64,000 bases of DNA from Clostridium aciditolerans. Its GTDB lineage: Bacteria; Bacillota; Clostridia; Clostridiales; Clostridiaceae. Each line of letters opens with the position of its first letter. Position 1 is the first letter of the stretch. Below, piece by piece: positions 10,374-19,827 of the stretch. The notes under the pieces are model-generated. The model worked only from the letters and a program-made list of their open reading frames with translations, had not been told where the DNA came from and made no database searches. Made by a program: the position numbers and the translations under genes. The DNA lies in NCBI RefSeq assembly GCF_016316925.1, contig NZ_JAEEGB010000015.1:89497-153496 (forward strand), read 5' to 3'.

Positions 10374-12308
10374 TTAGTACTTTCTTGCATCCTTTATGTG
10401 ACCCACAAGATCTTTATAAGCTTCTTTAATACTTTCTTTCTCTGAAACTTCTGCTGTTCCAACTCTCCACCATGATTCATAACCATTTGTCATAGTCTTA
10501 GGAAGAACTTTAATATCAATCAATGTTGAAACAGTTTGTTTCTTTGAATCTTCTATAGCTTTTCTTAATTCTTCTTCGTTTTTAACAGTATAGGTTTTAC
10601 ATCCATAGCTTTCTGCGTTCTTAGCAAAGTCTATCGGAACCAATCCTCCATCTAATTTACCAGTTTCAGGATTTCTAAATCTGAATTCAGTGCCAAAGCT
10701 TCCCATACCGTTCCCCATCTGAAGATTGTTTATACAACCAAAGGAAATATTATCAAATAGAAGTATATTGATTTTCTTTCTTTCTTGAATAGATGTAGGA
10801 AGCTCCGAGTGAAGCATCATATAAGATCCATCGCCTACCATAGCATATACTTCACGTTCAGGCTGAGCAATCTTTACCCCAAGAGAAGCATTTACTTCAT
10901 ACCCCATACAGGAATATCCGTATTCCATATGATATGTGTTAGCTTTCTTTGGACACCATACTCTCTGTAAATCTCCTGGTAAGCTTCCTGATGAACCTAC
11001 CACAATAGCATCCTCGTCAAGCATTTCATCAAGTATACCTAATACTCTTGTCTGTGTTAGGAAAGAACCTGTTTGATTGCCAAACTCCTCTATTACATGA
11101 TCTAGGTGCCCTGCCACTTCTGGCTTAAATGAATCTTTTTCATATTTTACATTAAAGAGGCGGTTAAGCTCCTCTGCCCAGTTATTCTTTACATCTTTTA
11201 TTTCACTTGAATATCCTGATTTATACCCTACCTTGTCTAGCTCTTCTGTAAGAGTTTCTAAAGCACTCTTTGCATCTGCTACCACTCTTACAGCATCCAT
11301 TTTGTAGGCGTCAAACTCAGCAACATTAATATTTACAAATTCTACATCAGGATTTTGGAAGATCCACTTTGAGGATGTAGTGAAATCCGTATATCTTGTT
11401 CCTATTCCTATAACAACATCCGCTTCCTTTGCTATTAGATTAGCTGAAAGGTTTCCTGTTACACCAATGCCTCCGAGGTTAAGCTCATGATTCCATTCAA
11501 CTGCACTCTTTCCTGCTTGTGTTTCAGCAAAAGGAATATTATACTTTTCAGCAAATATCTTGAGTACTTCAGCAGCTTCGGAATATCTAACACCGCCTCC
11601 ACATATTATTAAAGGTTTCTTTTTAGACTTAATAACGTCTAAAGCATCCTTTATCATTTCCTTAGTAGCAGGTCTTCTTTCTATTCTATGGACTCTCTTT
11701 TTAAAAAAAACAGTTGGATAATCATATGCTTCACCTTCAACATCTTGAGGTAATGCAATTGTAACAGCTCCAGTATCAGCTGGATTCGTAAGTACTCTCA
11801 TGGCATTTATCATGGCAGACATGAGCTGCTCTGGACGACTTATACGGTCCCAGTACTTACTTACAGCCTTGAAAGCATCGTTGGTTGTAATATTAAAATC
11901 ATGGTAATGCTCAACCTGCTGTAATACAGGGTCAGGCTGACGTACAGCATAGGTGTCACCAGGTAAGAAAAGCACTGGAATACGATTTGCACTTGCAGTT
12001 CCTGCTGCTGTAACCATATTCGCTGCACCAGGACCAACAGATGATGTGCAAGCGTAAATCTGCTTTCTGTGATTTTGCTTTGCAAAGCCTATCGCGGCAT
12101 GAGCCATTCCTTGTTCATTTCTTCCTTGATGCACTATAAGTTCTCCTGAATCTTGTTCTAAAGCCTGTCCTAAGCCAAGAACATTACCGTGTCCAAAAAT
12201 AGTAAATACACCTTTTACAAACTTAATTTCTTTTCCATCAAACTCTATATATTGGTTATCTAAAAACTTAACAAGGGCCTGTGCCATTGTAAGCCTAATA
12301 GTTTTCAT
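10374..12308 (-). CDS. iolD: 3D-(3,5/4)-trihydroxycyclohexane-1,2-dione acylhydrolase
   Basis: TPP-dependent ring-opening enzyme converting the cyclic dione to 5-deoxy-glucuronate. 644 residues. The N-terminal pyrimidine domain carries the essential Glu in [12 protein letters not shown]; the central domain has IGIGTRYTD; the C-terminal TPP domain has [14 protein letters not shown] and the Asn-containing [21 protein letters not shown] lies 6 bases before the start. A stem-loop separates it from iolB upstream. The assignment is firm. Confidence 0.96.
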   Translation of the reverse strand: MKTIRLTMAQALVKFLDNQYIEFDGKEIKFVKGVFTIFGHGNVLGLGQALEQDSGELIVHQGRNEQGMAHAAIGFAKQNHRKQIYACTSSVGPGAANMVTAAGTASANRIPVLFLPGDTYAVRQPDPVLQQVEHYHDFNITTNDAFKAVSKYWDRISRPEQLMSAMINAMRVLTNPADTGAVTIALPQDVEGEAYDYPTVFFKKRVHRIERRPATKEMIKDALDVIKSKKKPLIICGGGVRYSEAAEVLKIFAEKYNIPFAETQAGKSAVEWNHELNLGGIGVTGNLSANLIAKEADVVIGIGTRYTDFTTSSKWIFQNPDVEFVNINVAEFDAYKMDAVRVVADAKSALETLTEELDKVGYKSGYSSEIKDVKNNWAEELNRLFNVKYEKDSFKPEVAGHLDHVIEEFGNQTGSFLTQTRVLGILDEMLDEDAIVVGSSGSLPGDLQRVWCPKKANTYHMEYGYSCMGYEVNASLGVKIAQPEREVYAMVGDGSYMMLHSELPTSIQERKKINILLFDNISFGCINNLQMGNGMGSFGTEFRFRNPETGKLDGGLVPIDFAKNAESYGCKTYTVKNEEELRKAIEDSKKQTVSTLIDIKVLPKTMTNGYESWWRVGTAEVSEKESIKEAYKDLVGHIKDARKY

Positions 12309-12348
12309 ATTTTCACCTCAAAACAAATAAATTTTTACCTATTTTAGG

Positions 12349-12394
12349 ACATCCGCCGTATTGGAGGGAATCAGTAAAGAGGAACGGCGGATGT
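12349..12394 (-). other. GC-rich intercistronic stem-loop between iolB and iolD
   Basis: Perfect 10-bp stem ACATCCGCCG / CGGCGGATGT with a 26-base loop, striking in this AT-rich DNA. On the transcript strand the loop contains CCTCC, complementary to a ribosome-binding GGAGG, and lies 40 bases before the iolD start (GAGGTG). No T-run follows. It may be an RNA-stability or translational control element. Confidence 0.6.
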
Positions 12395-12473
12395 ATATAT
12401 AATTTAATAAGGGGCAATTTTATTAGTTTTTAAACATTGGAGTAATTCCAATATTGATTAAGTAAATTTTAAT

Positions 12474-13268
12474 TTATTTATCAGGCCAAATTTTAGCATT
12501 TTCTTCTGTAACCCACAGATGTTCAGGCACAAAAATCGGAGTTATATATGGATTCCCATCTAAATGTCTTATTGCCCAAATATAATACATAGCATATCCT
12601 GGTGCTGTAGTTTGTGGATGTGTAGCATTGTCTAGTATTTTTACAGTATCATTATTCTTTAGCTTAACTACATCTTCTCCTAACTCTGAAAATCCATATC
12701 CCTGCTCAGGGTTAAACTTGTAAAAATATATTTCTGGTTGTGGATGATAATGTGGTGGATAGCTTGACCATTTTCCCGGGTAATCTACAACTTCTCCAAC
12801 AACTAAGTTTGAATATTTAGCATTTGAATAATCAAATACAGTTCTTACAATTCTTGTGGAAGCTTCCTTCATTGTTCCTGCACCACGATTTTCACTTCTA
12901 CATTCTTTACTTATATACAATTTTGATTCAAATATAGTGTCATTAGTTGTTTTAGTAACACATATTTCTGTATCTTCAGCAACACCTATAATTTTCACTT
13001 CAACATTCTTTGGTACATGAAGTACCCATGGCTCTTCATCAAAGCATGAATTTCTTAAAGCATTTTCTTTTTTACCATCATATTCAAAAGTAACTTCACC
13101 TTTAATTAAAAGAAATGCCCTTTCTTTTTCATCCTTATCTATCTCAACCTGATCCTTAGCAAGCCTCAGTATGCCAAAATCCATCATAGTGTTATGTTCT
13201 TGTTCATCAATAGTAGTTATCGAATTATAACCATATCTAAAAGGTTCATTCTGTCTAATCCTAAGCAT
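12474..13268 (-). CDS. iolB: 5-deoxy-glucuronate isomerase
   Basis: Isomerises 5-deoxy-D-glucuronate to 2-deoxy-5-keto-D-gluconate (DKG), the last conventional inositol step in this cluster. A 264-residue double-cupin protein. The metal-site region YPPHYHPQPEIYFYKF is typical of IolB, and the C-terminal HPQTTAPGYAMYYIWAIRHL also matches. The start follows GAGGTGA. Flanked by transketolase genes upstream and iolD downstream; neither iolC nor iolJ follows. Confidence 0.95.
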   Translation of the reverse strand: MLRIRQNEPFRYGYNSITTIDEQEHNTMMDFGILRLAKDQVEIDKDEKERAFLLIKGEVTFEYDGKKENALRNSCFDEEPWVLHVPKNVEVKIIGVAEDTEICVTKTTNDTIFESKLYISKECRSENRGAGTMKEASTRIVRTVFDYSNAKYSNLVVGEVVDYPGKWSSYPPHYHPQPEIYFYKFNPEQGYGFSELGEDVVKLKNNDTVKILDNATHPQTTAPGYAMYYIWAIRHLDGNPYITPIFVPEHLWVTEENAKIWPDK

Positions 13269-13298
13269 AATTTGTCACCTCTTTATAATATTTAAGTC

Positions 13299-13315
13299 AT
13301 TCTAAACCTTAGAAT
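13299..13315 (-). other. Small hairpin between the transketolase genes and iolB
   Basis: ATTCTAA, ACC, TTAGAAT: a perfect 7-bp stem in the 80-base gap. It is one of several stem-loops in the gene junctions of this operon. Confidence 0.35.
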
Positions 13316-13348
13316 AAGCTTATAAATTTTTATTATATCTACTCTGAA

Positions 13349-14320
13349 TTATTTACTCTTTCTTTCCAAAACCTTCTTAACTTTTGACATAATATCTTTG
13401 TAAGTAAGGTTATACTGCTCTTTTAAGTAATCTACAGGACCAACTTGGCCAAATCTATCTTCAACCCCAACTCTTTCAAGTGGTACAAGCTCATTTTCTG
13501 CTATTACTTCTGCTACTGCAGAACCTAATCCATTTAATATACTGTGGTTTTCAGCCGTTACAATAGCACCTGTTTCTTTTGCACAGTTCAATATAGCTTC
13601 TTTATCAATTGGTTTTAAAGTAAACATATTTTCAACTCTTACAGATATACCCTCTTTGTCCAATTCATCAGCAGCTTTTAATGCTTCTGCTACCATTATT
13701 CCTGTAGCAAATATTGTTACATCTTTGCCATCTCTAAGTACTATAGACTTTCCTATTTCAAAGGTTGAACCATTTTCATATATTTTTACCGCATTTTTTC
13801 TTAAAAGCCTAGTGTAGAACACACCATATTTATCAGCAATCTGCTCTATTATATTTTCAAGCATTACACTATCAACTGGTTCTAGTATTGTTATGTTTGG
13901 AACATTTCGGAGTATTCCCATATCCTCAAAAGGCATATGTGTTCCCCCATTAAAAGCCGCAGTTACTCCTGGGTCACTCCCTGTAATTTTTACATTAAGC
14001 TTTGCATATCCACAGGATAAAAAAATTTGATCGAAGCATCTTCTTGTAGCAAAAGGTCCAAAGCTATGAGCAAAAGGTATTAGCCCTACTGCAGACATAC
14101 CTGCTGCAACACCAATCATATTTGCTTCCTGTATTCCTACATTAAAAGTTCTATCTGGATACGCTTTCTTGAATGGCATCATTCCCATTGAACTCATCAA
14201 ATCTGCATCAAGAGCTACAATATTTTCATTTTTTTCTGCTAGTGTCATAAGCGTTTTAGCATACATATCTCTCATTGCTATTTCTTCATTTACTCTTTTT
14301 TCTGCTAATTTAATACTCAT
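13349..14320 (-). CDS. Transketolase, C-terminal subunit
   Basis: The 323-residue half of a split transketolase, holding the pyrimidine-binding and C-terminal domains. The catalytic Glu that activates TPP lies in NVGIQEANMIGVAAG; the following AHSFGPFATRRCFDQI and FNGGTHMPFEDMGILR match the family. With the N-terminal subunit it transfers a two-carbon ketol unit from a ketose to an aldose in the cytoplasm. Its ATG overlaps the stop of the N-subunit gene by one base, so translation is coupled. The position directly before iolB suggests that the donor is the IolB product DKG rather than only pentose phosphates; this substrate is inferred. Confidence 0.93.
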   Translation of the reverse strand: MSIKLAEKRVNEEIAMRDMYAKTLMTLAEKNENIVALDADLMSSMGMMPFKKAYPDRTFNVGIQEANMIGVAAGMSAVGLIPFAHSFGPFATRRCFDQIFLSCGYAKLNVKITGSDPGVTAAFNGGTHMPFEDMGILRNVPNITILEPVDSVMLENIIEQIADKYGVFYTRLLRKNAVKIYENGSTFEIGKSIVLRDGKDVTIFATGIMVAEALKAADELDKEGISVRVENMFTLKPIDKEAILNCAKETGAIVTAENHSILNGLGSAVAEVIAENELVPLERVGVEDRFGQVGPVDYLKEQYNLTYKDIMSKVKKVLERKSK

Positions 14321-15165
14321 TATTTCATCACCTCTTGTAGCTTATTCTCTAATGCCTTAAGTGCATCTTCCATTTGCTCTTTGCTTACAGTTATATGGTG
14401 ATTACTTAAAATACCTTCTGCAAAACTACATCCCTTTCCCTTAACAGTATTCAAAACTATTACTGAAGGTCTGCCTTCATTTTCTTTGGCCTTTTCTATA
14501 GCATGGTATACTTCCTCAACATTATGTCCATCAACACTCTGAGCATACCACCCGAAACTCTCGAATTTAGCTTTAATATCTCCAAGATCATTTATGTCTT
14601 TAGTGTATCCATCCAACTGCTGCTTATTGTAATCTACAAAGGCAATAAGATGGTCTATTTTTTGCTGAGCTGCACACATTACAGCTTCCCATACCTGACC
14701 TTCCTGTATCTCTCCATCTCCAAGTATTAAATAAGTATAGCTATCTTTACCTTTTAATCTATTCCCCAGGGCTACCCCTAATGCAGTAGAAGATCCTTGA
14801 CCAAGAGACCCTGTAGTCATATCAATACCTGTCGTTAGATTTCTATCACAATGGCTTGGGAAATGAGTTCCTGGTGTATTTAGTGTAAGAAGGTCTTCTT
14901 TAGGGAAATATCCTTTCAGCGCAAGAGCTGAGTATATTGCAGGCCCTGCATGTCCCTTTGAACATACCAACCAATCTCTGTCTTCCCACTTTGGATTTTG
15001 AGGATCTATATTCATTACTTCACCATAAAGTACTGCTATAGTATCAGCAACGGACATTGCTCCTCCCATATGTCCAAAACCTAAAGTACCTATGGCTCTC
15101 ACTGTTTCTATTCTTATCTTTAAAGCAAAAGCTTCTAATTCTCTTATTTTGTCCAAACTAAGCAT
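14320..15165 (-). CDS. Transketolase, N-terminal TPP-binding subunit
   Basis: About 281 residues carrying the TPP-pyrophosphate/Mg domain. Visible motifs are TLGFGHMGGAMS, CSKGHAGPAIYSALALKG, TGSLGQGSSTALGVALG and GDGEIQEGQVWEA followed by DYNKQQLDG. I start it at MLSLDKIREL because GGAGGTG lies 5 bases upstream, inside the end of the PGK-like gene; the longer in-frame version would overlap that gene. One base separates it from the PGK-like stop. Split transketolases are common in Firmicutes and archaea, often in specialised sugar pathways. Confidence 0.93.
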   Translation of the reverse strand: MLSLDKIRELEAFALKIRIETVRAIGTLGFGHMGGAMSVADTIAVLYGEVMNIDPQNPKWEDRDWLVCSKGHAGPAIYSALALKGYFPKEDLLTLNTPGTHFPSHCDRNLTTGIDMTTGSLGQGSSTALGVALGNRLKGKDSYTYLILGDGEIQEGQVWEAVMCAAQQKIDHLIAFVDYNKQQLDGYTKDINDLGDIKAKFESFGWYAQSVDGHNVEEVYHAIEKAKENEGRPSVIVLNTVKGKGCSFAEGILSNHHITVSKEQMEDALKALENKLQEVMK

Positions 15166-15166
15166 T

Positions 15167-16435
15167 CTACACCTCCATTTTTTTATCATAAGCCTCTTTC
15201 ATAGCTTCTATAAGAGGCATTTTTACTCCGGAAAGGAACCTCACCATTGCACCTCCAGCTGTACAAACATAATTTATTTTATTTGTATCTATAAAGCGCT
15301 GTGCTGCATTTACTGTATCCCCTCCGCCAATTACGGAATAACCTTCAGCATCTGCTATAGCATTCCATATCGCTTTAGTTCCATCTTCAAATATTTTATT
15401 CTCGTAAACTCCAGCTGGACCATTTACAAAAATAGTTCCTGCTTTTGAAAGTTCCTCTTCAAATATTTCTATAGTTTTATGGCCTATATCCATGCACATG
15501 TGACTAGTAGGAAGTTCTTCTATAGAAATTTCTTTTCTAGATCCATCCTGCTCATATGCTAAGTCCACTGGATACGTTATCTTTTCACCGTATTTTTTAA
15601 TATATTCTTTAGCTGGCTCTATAAACACATCGAGATTTCTATTTTTTATAAATTTCTCGTTAGCTTCTCCTAATTGGTATCCCTTTGCCATAAGCATTAT
15701 ATGCCCAGTTATACCACAACATAATATTCTATCTGCAGTATCATTTTCTAAAACCTGTTTCATCATTCCAAAAGCATCTGAGATTTTAAGTCCACCAAGT
15801 ACAAATACAGAAGGCTTATTTGGACATTCCATAACCTTTGTTAAAGCACTTAATTCTTTAAACATTAACGTACCTGCCGCACTAGGAAGAATTTCTTGAA
15901 AAGCGACCATAGACGGTGCATTTCTGTGTGCTGCCGCAAAGGCATCATTTACATAGCAATCCACAATAGGTGCAAGACCTCTAACTAAGTAGGTATTTAG
16001 CATTCCTTTTGCATCTAATTTCACGTCGTTTTCGAAAGTGGATACCTCTTCCGTTAAATATCTTAGGTTTCCCAAAAGAACTAACTCACCGCATTTCAAA
16101 TTTTTGACTGTTTCCTGAGCCGCAGGACCACATACATCATCTACGTATTTTACTTCTCTGCCAAGCTTTTGAGATAACTTTTCTGCATGCTCTTTCATGG
16201 ACATTAAATTATGATAGTCTAATGTATCTCCCTGATGCGCTATTATAGCAATCTTAGCTCCTTGTCCTATCAGATAGCTTAGTGTAGGAATGCTTTTATT
16301 TATTCTATTTTCACTTACTATCTTTTTACTTTCCGGATCAATTGGTGAATTTATATCAAGTCTTAATAATACTGTCTTATTTTTATAGTCAAACTCTTCC
16401 ATAGATTTTATTTTAGTTGCTGTTATTCCATCCAT
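15167..16435 (-). CDS. Archaeal-type phosphoglycerate kinase homologue, predicted malyl-phosphate kinase
   Basis: A 422-residue PGK-family protein; it would make ATP from an acyl phosphate and ADP. It resembles archaeal PGK (TVLLRLDINSPID, AHQG, YVNDAFAAAHR, VNGPAGVYE, GGGDTVNA). Residues matching the 3-phosphoglycerate site are D27, N29, R44, H67, R125 and R171, but the position of the phosphate-contacting Arg65 of classical PGK (SHLGRP) is D70 here (AHQGDT). This loss of a phosphate ligand argues for a non-phosphorylated acid such as malate; that is inference. The ATP-side glycine motifs are kept. It overlaps the GAPDH-like gene by 13 bases and runs into the transketolase gene. Alternative: an ordinary PGK in a glycolytic bypass. 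Confidence 0.85.
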   Translation of the reverse strand: MDGITATKIKSMEEFDYKNKTVLLRLDINSPIDPESKKIVSENRINKSIPTLSYLIGQGAKIAIIAHQGDTLDYHNLMSMKEHAEKLSQKLGREVKYVDDVCGPAAQETVKNLKCGELVLLGNLRYLTEEVSTFENDVKLDAKGMLNTYLVRGLAPIVDCYVNDAFAAAHRNAPSMVAFQEILPSAAGTLMFKELSALTKVMECPNKPSVFVLGGLKISDAFGMMKQVLENDTADRILCCGITGHIMLMAKGYQLGEANEKFIKNRNLDVFIEPAKEYIKKYGEKITYPVDLAYEQDGSRKEISIEELPTSHMCMDIGHKTIEIFEEELSKAGTIFVNGPAGVYENKIFEDGTKAIWNAIADAEGYSVIGGGDTVNAAQRFIDTNKINYVCTAGGAMVRFLSGVKMPLIEAMKEAYDKKMEV

Positions 16436-17448
16436 TTTCCCATCCCCAAATATTTATTTGTTTCTGCAACTCCCTCGAGCCTATCTGTTTGCATTTCCAT
16501 AGCAGCCCTTATAGCATCTATATTTTCTGGTATAACTACTGCTTCTTGAGGAATATTTATTGCAAACATTATGTCTTTTCCTGACTTAACAATTGACTCT
16601 TCAAATACTGCTATTTCATACATATCTCCTCTTGGATTTCCAAGATCTCTTGCATATCTAAATAATGAAGCATTTCCAAGGAATCCATCAGCAAGTTTCA
16701 CTACTCTTATTCTTGGATGTTTACTAAACATTTCTAATAATTGCTCTTTTGATATATCCTTTTTAGGTGTAGCTAAAACAGTTATGATATGTCCATGTGT
16801 TACTGGTGTATGAACAAGTATTCCTGTTGCATCAACATGAGGCATTATTGTCATTAAGTCTAATGCCTGATGACTTGGCGCCTTATCAACCTGTAATGCA
16901 TTTGTAAGACCTCTGTGATAGTCACCAGGATCAGCAACACGTCTTATTATTGTTATTGCAACTTTTTCAACACCTACTTCTCTATCTATACAATCTACTG
17001 CTCTGATAAGTCCTGTAGTGTTGCAGGAAGTTAACTTTAAGAATTGTTTACCTATTCCCTTTTCATAGTTTGCATAACCATGGAAGAATACATCTGCCAC
17101 ATTGTTTTTTTCTCCACCTTGGAATATTGCTTTTTTATTGTATTTAGCATAAAGTTCTTTATTTTTAGCTCCTACTCCAGCACTAGTAGCGTCAAGGATA
17201 ACATCACATTTTTGCACTAATTCTTCAAGGGTACCGCTTACAGGTATTCCTAATTCATCAAATAGTTTTTTATTTTCCGGTACTGCAGTATATAAAGCAT
17301 ATGGCAATCCTTTTTCTTTTAAAGCTCTTACTGAAAGTGTAGGTGAAACATCTGCAACTCCCACTAATTCCATATCTTTTTGAGAAGCAACTCCATCTGC
17401 AAGTCTTTGTCCAATAACGCCGAAACCTGCAACGCCAACTTTTATCAT
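16423..17448 (-). CDS. Archaeal-type (type II) GAPDH homologue, predicted malate-semialdehyde dehydrogenase
   Basis: A 341-residue NAD(P)-dependent dehydrogenase of the archaeal GAPDH class rather than the bacterial GapA class. The Rossmann motif GVAGFGVIGQR is followed by DATSAGVGAKNKELY and IFQGGEKNN; the catalytic Cys is C142 in TSCNTTGL and the His is H220 in THGH, matching the archaeal Cys140/His219 pair. The segment usually read as PSHHGPD in archaeal enzymes (from memory) is PSHQALD here, hinting at a changed substrate pocket. The reaction would be phosphorylating oxidation of an aldehyde to an acyl phosphate. Beside the PGK homologue and transketolase, I infer D-malate semialdehyde as substrate. 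The GGGGG ribosome site is clear. Confidence 0.87.
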   Translation of the reverse strand: MIKVGVAGFGVIGQRLADGVASQKDMELVGVADVSPTLSVRALKEKGLPYALYTAVPENKKLFDELGIPVSGTLEELVQKCDVILDATSAGVGAKNKELYAKYNKKAIFQGGEKNNVADVFFHGYANYEKGIGKQFLKLTSCNTTGLIRAVDCIDREVGVEKVAITIIRRVADPGDYHRGLTNALQVDKAPSHQALDLMTIMPHVDATGILVHTPVTHGHIITVLATPKKDISKEQLLEMFSKHPRIRVVKLADGFLGNASLFRYARDLGNPRGDMYEIAVFEESIVKSGKDIMFAINIPQEAVVIPENIDAIRAAMEMQTDRLEGVAETNKYLGMGKWME

Positions 17449-17513
17449 TTTTATTCCCCCTATTTTTTAATATTTATCTTTTAATAAACCTTTAAGTTTT
17501 AGAATAATACTAT

Positions 17514-18749
17514 TTATAATTGACCAAGTAACGCTTTGGTGTGTTCTGCAACCATCTCTGGAGTAATATCATTTTTTCTAGCAACTCCAGTATCAATTGC
17601 AGCTTTAGCTACATATTCAGCAACTTTAGGTGCTATTCTCAAATCAAAGGCTTCCGGTATAACATACTCCGGTCTTAACTTATCTTCATCTACAAGTCCT
17701 GCTATAGCATAGGCTGCTGCTATCTTCATTTCATCATTAATTTCACTAGCATGAACATCTAATGCTCCTCTAAATATTCCTGGAAAAGCTAATACATTAT
17801 TAACTTGATTTGGGAAGTCTGATCTACCTGTGCATACTACCTTTGCCCCAGCTTTTACAGCTAAGTGGGGAAGTATTTCTGGATTTGGATTTGCCATAGC
17901 CATAATAATTGAGTCTCTGTTCATTGATTTAACCATTTCCTGTGTTACACAGTTTGCAACTGACACTCCCAAGAATACGTCTGCACCTTTTAACGCATCC
18001 GTTAGATTTCCTGATATTAATTCTTTGTTAGTTATTTCAGCTATTTCGTCTTTGTATTTATTCATACCAGAAGGTCTTCCTTTATATATTGCTCCTTTAG
18101 TATCGCAAAGAATTACATCCTTAGTTCCCATCTTTAATAATAGTTTAGTAATAGCAATTCCTGCTGCGCCTGCACCGTTTATAACTACTTTAATATCTCC
18201 AAACCTCTTATTAGTGAGTTTCAATGCATTAATCAAGCATGCAGCTGAAACTACTGCTGTTCCATGTTGATCATCGTGAAATATCGGTATATTAGAAATT
18301 TCTTTAAGCTTTTGTTCAATCTCAAAACACTCTGGAGCCTTTATATCCTCTAGATTAATTCCACCAAAAGTCGGTTCCATAAGTTTAACTGTTTCAACAA
18401 TCTTATCTACATCCTTAGTTTCTAAACATATTGGGAAAGCATCTACTCCACCAAAGGCTTTAAATAATACTGCTTTGCCTTCCATAACAGGAAGTCCTGC
18501 TCCTGCACCTATGTCTCCAAGTCCCAATACTGCTGTACCATTTGTTACTACAGCAACCCAGTTTCCTCTTGATGTGTAATCATAAATCATCTCTGGATTT
18601 TTATTAATTTCCAAACAAGGTTCTGCAACTCCTGGTGTATATGCAAGTGTCATATCTTCTTGATTTTTAACCGGTACCTTACAATTCAAAGCTATCTTAC
18701 CTTCATTATCTTTGTGAAATTTTAGTGCTCTTTCTCTTAAATCCAACAT
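17514..18749 (-). CDS. Malic enzyme (malate to pyruvate plus CO2)
   Basis: A 411-residue NAD(P)-dependent malic enzyme of the short bacterial type. The catalytic Tyr is in [10 protein letters not shown] and the Lys in [13 protein letters not shown]; the metal ligands lie in [14 protein letters not shown] and FHDDQHGT; the nucleotide fold is in [12 protein letters not shown]. It oxidatively decarboxylates L-malate to pyruvate. Its presence inside an inositol operon is unusual, because the standard iol pathway makes no malate. It fits a route in which inositol carbon leaves as malate. GGAGG precedes the start. Confidence 0.95.
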   Translation of the reverse strand: MLDLRERALKFHKDNEGKIALNCKVPVKNQEDMTLAYTPGVAEPCLEINKNPEMIYDYTSRGNWVAVVTNGTAVLGLGDIGAGAGLPVMEGKAVLFKAFGGVDAFPICLETKDVDKIVETVKLMEPTFGGINLEDIKAPECFEIEQKLKEISNIPIFHDDQHGTAVVSAACLINALKLTNKRFGDIKVVINGAGAAGIAITKLLLKMGTKDVILCDTKGAIYKGRPSGMNKYKDEIAEITNKELISGNLTDALKGADVFLGVSVANCVTQEMVKSMNRDSIIMAMANPNPEILPHLAVKAGAKVVCTGRSDFPNQVNNVLAFPGIFRGALDVHASEINDEMKIAAAYAIAGLVDEDKLRPEYVIPEAFDLRIAPKVAEYVAKAAIDTGVARKNDITPEMVAEHTKALLGQL

Positions 18750-18783
18750 TATTTCCTCCTGTCTGTACTATAAATTTTATTTT

Positions 18784-19824
18784 TTATGCATTAGCACTTG
18801 TTGCATTATTTGTGTTTGTAACTGGCGCTATTTTAGCTTTCTTTTGAGCTTGAGTTCTTAAAACATCTACATAAACGGCACCTATTATAACTAATCCTAT
18901 TGCAACAGTTTGTATATCTGCTGGTACGCTTAGAAGATTTAATCCATTTCTAAGTACAGCCATAATCATAGCTCCTATTAACGTTCCCCATACTGTACCA
19001 GATCCACCCATAAAGGATGCTCCACCTATTATACAAGCAGCGATAGCATCTGCATCGTAGTCTAAACCCGCTAGTGGAAATGCTGCATTAACTCTTCCTA
19101 CTAAAACTATTCCACATAGTGCTGCCATGAAACCACATATCGTATAAACTAGTATTAATGTTCTATGCACATTAACACCAGATAGCTTTGCAGCTTCTTG
19201 ATTACCACCAACTGCATATATATATCTACCTTGAGCTGTTCTAGTTAAGAATATATGGAAAACTACAAATACAACTAAAACTAATATGAAACTTACTGGT
19301 ATCGCTCCTATTTTTTCTGATCCTAAAAATTGAACTGATTTAGAGAAACCTGATATTGGAGAAGCTGCTGTAACTATAAGAGCTAAACCTCTTGCCACAT
19401 TTTTCATAGCTAATGTTGATATAAATGGATGTGGTAATTTTAGTTTAGTAAGCATAATTCCATTGAGAAATCCTAGAAAAGCACCAACTGATAAGCATAG
19501 TGGAAGAGCTAGCATAGGAGACATATTCCACTTTGTTATAGCAACTCCCATTACGCATATAGATAACGCCAACATAGAACCAACAGAAAGATCGATACCT
19601 GCTGTTATTATAGTAAGTAGCATACCAACAGAAATTAAGCTATTTATTGCAGATTGATTTGCTATATTCATTATGTTTTTAAAGGTAAAAAACTGATCCG
19701 ATGCAAAGGTCAAAACAACACAAAGTATTAACAAGCCTAATAAAGGACCAAGCTTAGATAATATACTTTTTAAAGATTTATCTTCGTTTAAATCAAACCT
19801 TGCTTTTTTGTTTGTTTGTTCCAT
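18784..19824 (-). CDS. Sugar ABC transporter permease (RbsC/XylH type)
   Basis: A 346-residue integral-membrane permease of the ribose/xylose/inositol class (BPD_transp_2 family), with about ten hydrophobic helices. Typical segments are AGIDLSVGSMLALSICVMGV and GRYIYAVGGNQEAAKLSGV (the cytoplasmic loop that contacts the ATPase), and AACIIGGASFMGGSGTVWGT near the end. The start lies 3 bases after the ATPase stop, so the genes are tightly coupled. With the ATPase and binding protein it forms the likely inositol importer; the substrate is inferred from context. Confidence 0.93.
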   Translation of the reverse strand: MEQTNKKARFDLNEDKSLKSILSKLGPLLGLLILCVVLTFASDQFFTFKNIMNIANQSAINSLISVGMLLTIITAGIDLSVGSMLALSICVMGVAITKWNMSPMLALPLCLSVGAFLGFLNGIMLTKLKLPHPFISTLAMKNVARGLALIVTAASPISGFSKSVQFLGSEKIGAIPVSFILVLVVFVVFHIFLTRTAQGRYIYAVGGNQEAAKLSGVNVHRTLILVYTICGFMAALCGIVLVGRVNAAFPLAGLDYDADAIAACIIGGASFMGGSGTVWGTLIGAMIMAVLRNGLNLLSVPADIQTVAIGLVIIGAVYVDVLRTQAQKKAKIAPVTNTNNATSANA

Positions 19825-19827
19825 TTA

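Noticed and set aside
15167-17448. Plain glycolytic GAPDH-PGK pair
   Set aside because: Both are archaeal-type, lie in an inositol operon away from tpi, pgm and eno, and the PGK homologue has lost a phosphate-binding Arg. An ordinary role cannot be excluded, but it does not explain the transketolase, malic enzyme and LarA neighbours.
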